From Gammaproteobacteria bacterium (lineage in GTDB: Bacteria; Pseudomonadota; Gammaproteobacteria; Pseudomonadales; Azotimanducaceae), in assembly GCA_002719135.1 (NCBI GenBank), contig PBGU01000033.1, positions 24,819 to 32,815 of the forward strand: a stretch of 7,997 nt of DNA. Direction: 5' to 3'. Made by a program: the position numbers and the translations under genes. Under the pieces are notes generated by a model, which was given only the letters and a program-made list of their open reading frames with translations, had not been told where the DNA came from and made no database searches. Position 1 is the stretch's first letter, and each line of letters begins with the position of its first letter. Below, one piece after another: positions 6,430-7,997 of the stretch.

Positions 6430-6607
6430 TAAGATTCCTAAAGCGATAAAGAGCGGTAATACTCCATCGCGATCCGATTTACGTTTTCTGATAGGATTTC
6501 GCGCCGCTGCGGACGGAGACTCGCGATCTTATTGATGCCGAGGATCGGAGGAAAAGATCGTCTGTCGGGCTGTTGAGAGACCTGGAATTGTTAAGAAGAG
6601 GTTCAAT
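6430..6607 (+). other. 178-nt spacer between tRNA-Arg and tRNA-His with an inverted repeat
   Basis: No tRNA, ORF or rho-independent terminator is recognisable here. A perfect 7-bp inverted repeat, CGATCTT at 6524-6530 and AAGATCG at 6554-6560, could fold with a 23-nt loop. The octamer TCGCGATC occurs twice, at 6467-6474 and 6521-6528. No promoter pair with good spacing is visible. It may simply be precursor RNA removed during tRNA processing, or the remains of a lost tRNA gene. Confidence 0.5.
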
Positions 6608-6684
6608 GGTGGATGTAGCTCAGCTGGTAGAGCTCCGGATTGTGGTTCCGGCGGTCGTGGGTTCAAGCCCCATCATCCACCCCA
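6608..6684 (+). tRNA. tRNA-His (anticodon GTG)
   Basis: This tRNA has an acceptor stem GTGGATG/CATCCAC plus the extra genome-encoded G at position -1 (6608) opposite C73 (6681), the identity element for histidyl-tRNA synthetase, and an encoded CCA. Anticodon stem CCGGA/TCCGG encloses loop TTGTGGT, giving anticodon GTG. Including G-1 the gene is 77 nt. The trigger factor start codon is only 21 nt beyond the CCA. Confidence 0.98.
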
Positions 6685-6705
6685 CCGCGAGATAACAAAC
6701 ACGGT

Positions 6706-7997
6706 ATGGAAGTATCGATAGAAACGACTGGAGGGCTACAACGCCGGCTGAAAATTGCTGTAGCGGCGGAGTCCTTTGAACAGCGCATCAACGAAAAACT
6801 CAAAGAAACGAGTCAGCGCGTGAAACTGGATGGTTTTCGTCCCGGCAAGGTTCCTTTTAAAGAAGTACGTCGTCGTTTCGGGGCTTCCGTTCGTCAAGAA
6901 GTTGCTCAGGAAATGATTCAGTCGAGTTATATGGACGCGGTACAAAAAGAGGAGCTTGCTCCCGCGGGATCCCCCGAGCTAGAAGTGATCAATATGGATG
7001 TTGGCGCCGATCTTGAATTTACAGCGACCTTCGAGGTATTCCCAAAGTTCGATGTTTCGGACCTCAGTCAAGTTAGCGTTAAAAGGCCGGAGGGCATTGT
7101 TCGAGACGAGGATCTCGATGGAATGATTGAACGTTTGCGGCAGGAGCGAAAACACTTCCATGAAGCGGAGCGGCCCGCTGAAATAGGCGACCGCGTGACG
7201 GTGGATTTTGAGGGCACTATAGCTGGAGAGTTGTTCGAAGGTAGCAGGGCGGAAGAAGTGGCCTTCCTCGTTGGCGAGGGGCAGATGATTGAAGATTTAG
7301 ATGTGGGTGTTAGTGGAATGAGTGTCAGCGAAAACAAGCTCATTTCCGTTAAGTTTCCCGACGAATATCAAGACGAGAAGTTGCAGGGGCAAGAGGCGGT
7401 ATTTGATTTGACGGTGACAAAAATTGAAGCACCTCATTTGCCAGAATTGGATGAAGAATTCTTTTCAGGTTTTGGCATTGAGGAGGGAGGAGAAGAAGCC
7501 TTTCGCAACCAAGTACATGAGAACATGCGGCGCGAATTGAAAGCCGCTGCTCGCGGTCAGGTAAAACGTCAAGTATTGGATGGGCTGTCAGAGATTCACG
7601 AATTTCAGCTCCCGCAATCGCTGGTCGAGAATGAATCGGAGACGCTGCGAACGCAGATGCTCCAACAGTTGCGAATAGATCCTTCGTCAGAAAAGCCGCA
7701 GTTACCGTCCGACCTTTTTGCTGGGGAGGCCGAAAAACGGGTACGCATTGGGCTAGTGGTAAACCGCATTGTAGAAACATACGATTTGAAGGTAGACGAA
7801 GATCGTGTGCGGGAGCGCGTTGACGAGCTTTCGAAACCTTACGACCAGCCAGAACAAATCGTGAATTGGTATTATTCGAATGAAACACAGTTGCGGCAAA
7901 TACAGCTCTCAGTTCTTGAAGATCAGGTTGTCGACCAAATATTAGAGGTGGCTCAGATCCAAGTTGTCGAAAGTGATTACGACGATATTGTGTCGGG
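6706..7997 (+). CDS. tig: Trigger factor, ribosome-associated chaperone / PPIase (3' end just outside window)
   Basis: Trigger factor binds the ribosome next to the exit tunnel at protein L23 and shields nascent chains. The frame is open from the ATG at 6706 to the window edge. The visible 430 complete codons are almost the whole protein, given about 432 residues in E. coli. The ribosome-binding signature GFRPGKVP is at 43-50 in the N-terminal domain (1 to about 115). The FKBP-type PPIase domain (about 150-245) keeps F168, F177, I195, Y221 and F233 in E. coli numbering, but position 198, Phe in E. coli, is Leu. The C-terminal chaperone domain follows, with LPELDEEFFSGFGIEEGG and VVNRIVETYDLKVDEDRV matching family landmarks. 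The N-terminus MEVSIETTGGLQRRL is typical and fixes the start. The SD is weak: GCGAGA at 6687-6692, 13 nt from the ATG. No promoter fits between tRNA-His and tig. Confidence 0.97.
   Translation, partial: MEVSIETTGGLQRRLKIAVAAESFEQRINEKLKETSQRVKLDGFRPGKVPFKEVRRRFGASVRQEVAQEMIQSSYMDAVQKEELAPAGSPELEVINMDVGADLEFTATFEVFPKFDVSDLSQVSVKRPEGIVRDEDLDGMIERLRQERKHFHEAERPAEIGDRVTVDFEGTIAGELFEGSRAEEVAFLVGEGQMIEDLDVGVSGMSVSENKLISVKFPDEYQDEKLQGQEAVFDLTVTKIEAPHLPELDEEFFSGFGIEEGGEEAFRNQVHENMRRELKAAARGQVKRQVLDGLSEIHEFQLPQSLVENESETLRTQMLQQLRIDPSSEKPQLPSDLFAGEAEKRVRIGLVVNRIVETYDLKVDEDRVRERVDELSKPYDQPEQIVNWYYSNETQLRQIQLSVLEDQVVDQILEVAQIQVVESDYDDIVS

Noticed and set aside
6606..6611. ATGGTG just upstream of tRNA-His as a possible tig-like start
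   Set aside because: The tig N-terminus MEVSIETTGGL at 6706 matches the family, so an earlier start through the tRNA is not credible.
6573..6695. A plus-strand reading frame starting TTG and running through tRNA-His to TAA
   Set aside because: Most of it is the tRNA itself; it has no usable ribosome binding site and the peptide is unlike any protein I know.
7349..7888. Minus-strand ORF of 179 codons opposite tig
   Set aside because: It lies entirely antisense to the clearly real trigger factor frame, and its translation shows no recognisable domain.

Overview
The window reads as a conserved stretch of chromosome from a gammaproteobacterium, possibly an uncultured or sparsely sampled lineage. 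Three things support this. The first block has the folC-dedD-cvpA-purF order known from Escherichia coli and Pseudomonas. LpxH and MiaE are present, and both are typical of Gammaproteobacteria. The tRNA genes encode their own CCA ends and lie directly upstream of trigger factor, as I recall for Pseudomonas. Base composition looks close to 50% GC by eye and even across the window. I see no insertion sequence, phage gene, CRISPR array, integrase or defence gene.

Layout from left to right: (1) A plus-strand block at 1-3385 holds the 3' end of folC (folate polyglutamylation), dedD (SPOR-domain septal protein), cvpA (inner-membrane protein) and purF (first step of purine synthesis). Its genes are 19 nt apart, overlapping by 4 bp, and 7 nt apart, so it reads as one operon. 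(2) After a 100-nt gap, a plus-strand pair at 3486-4543 encodes a DUF1289 four-cysteine protein and MiaE, a diiron tRNA hydroxylase, overlapping by ATGA. (3) A minus-strand pair at 6101-4540 encodes folD and lpxH, also overlapping by 4 bp. Its last gene meets miaE tail to tail on a shared palindromic CTAG that gives both genes their TAG stop. (4) A 148-nt divergent region at 6102-6249 probably carries back-to-back promoters. It is followed by plus-strand tRNA-Pro(TGG), tRNA-Arg(TCT), a 178-nt spacer, tRNA-His(GTG) and, 21 nt later, tig (trigger factor). tig runs off the right edge with almost its whole length visible.

Functionally the window is housekeeping: one-carbon folate metabolism and purine synthesis (FolC, FolD, PurF), envelope and division (LpxH, DedD, CvpA), tRNA supply and modification (three tRNAs, MiaE) and nascent-chain folding (trigger factor). 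Coding is very dense: three gene pairs overlap by exactly 4 bp on the same strand and one pair overlaps convergently. I found no convincing previously undescribed system. The points most worth checking are the translationally coupled DUF1289-miaE pair, the tRNA-His/tig junction that leaves no room for a tig promoter, and substitutions at usually conserved positions in FolD and in the trigger factor PPIase pocket.
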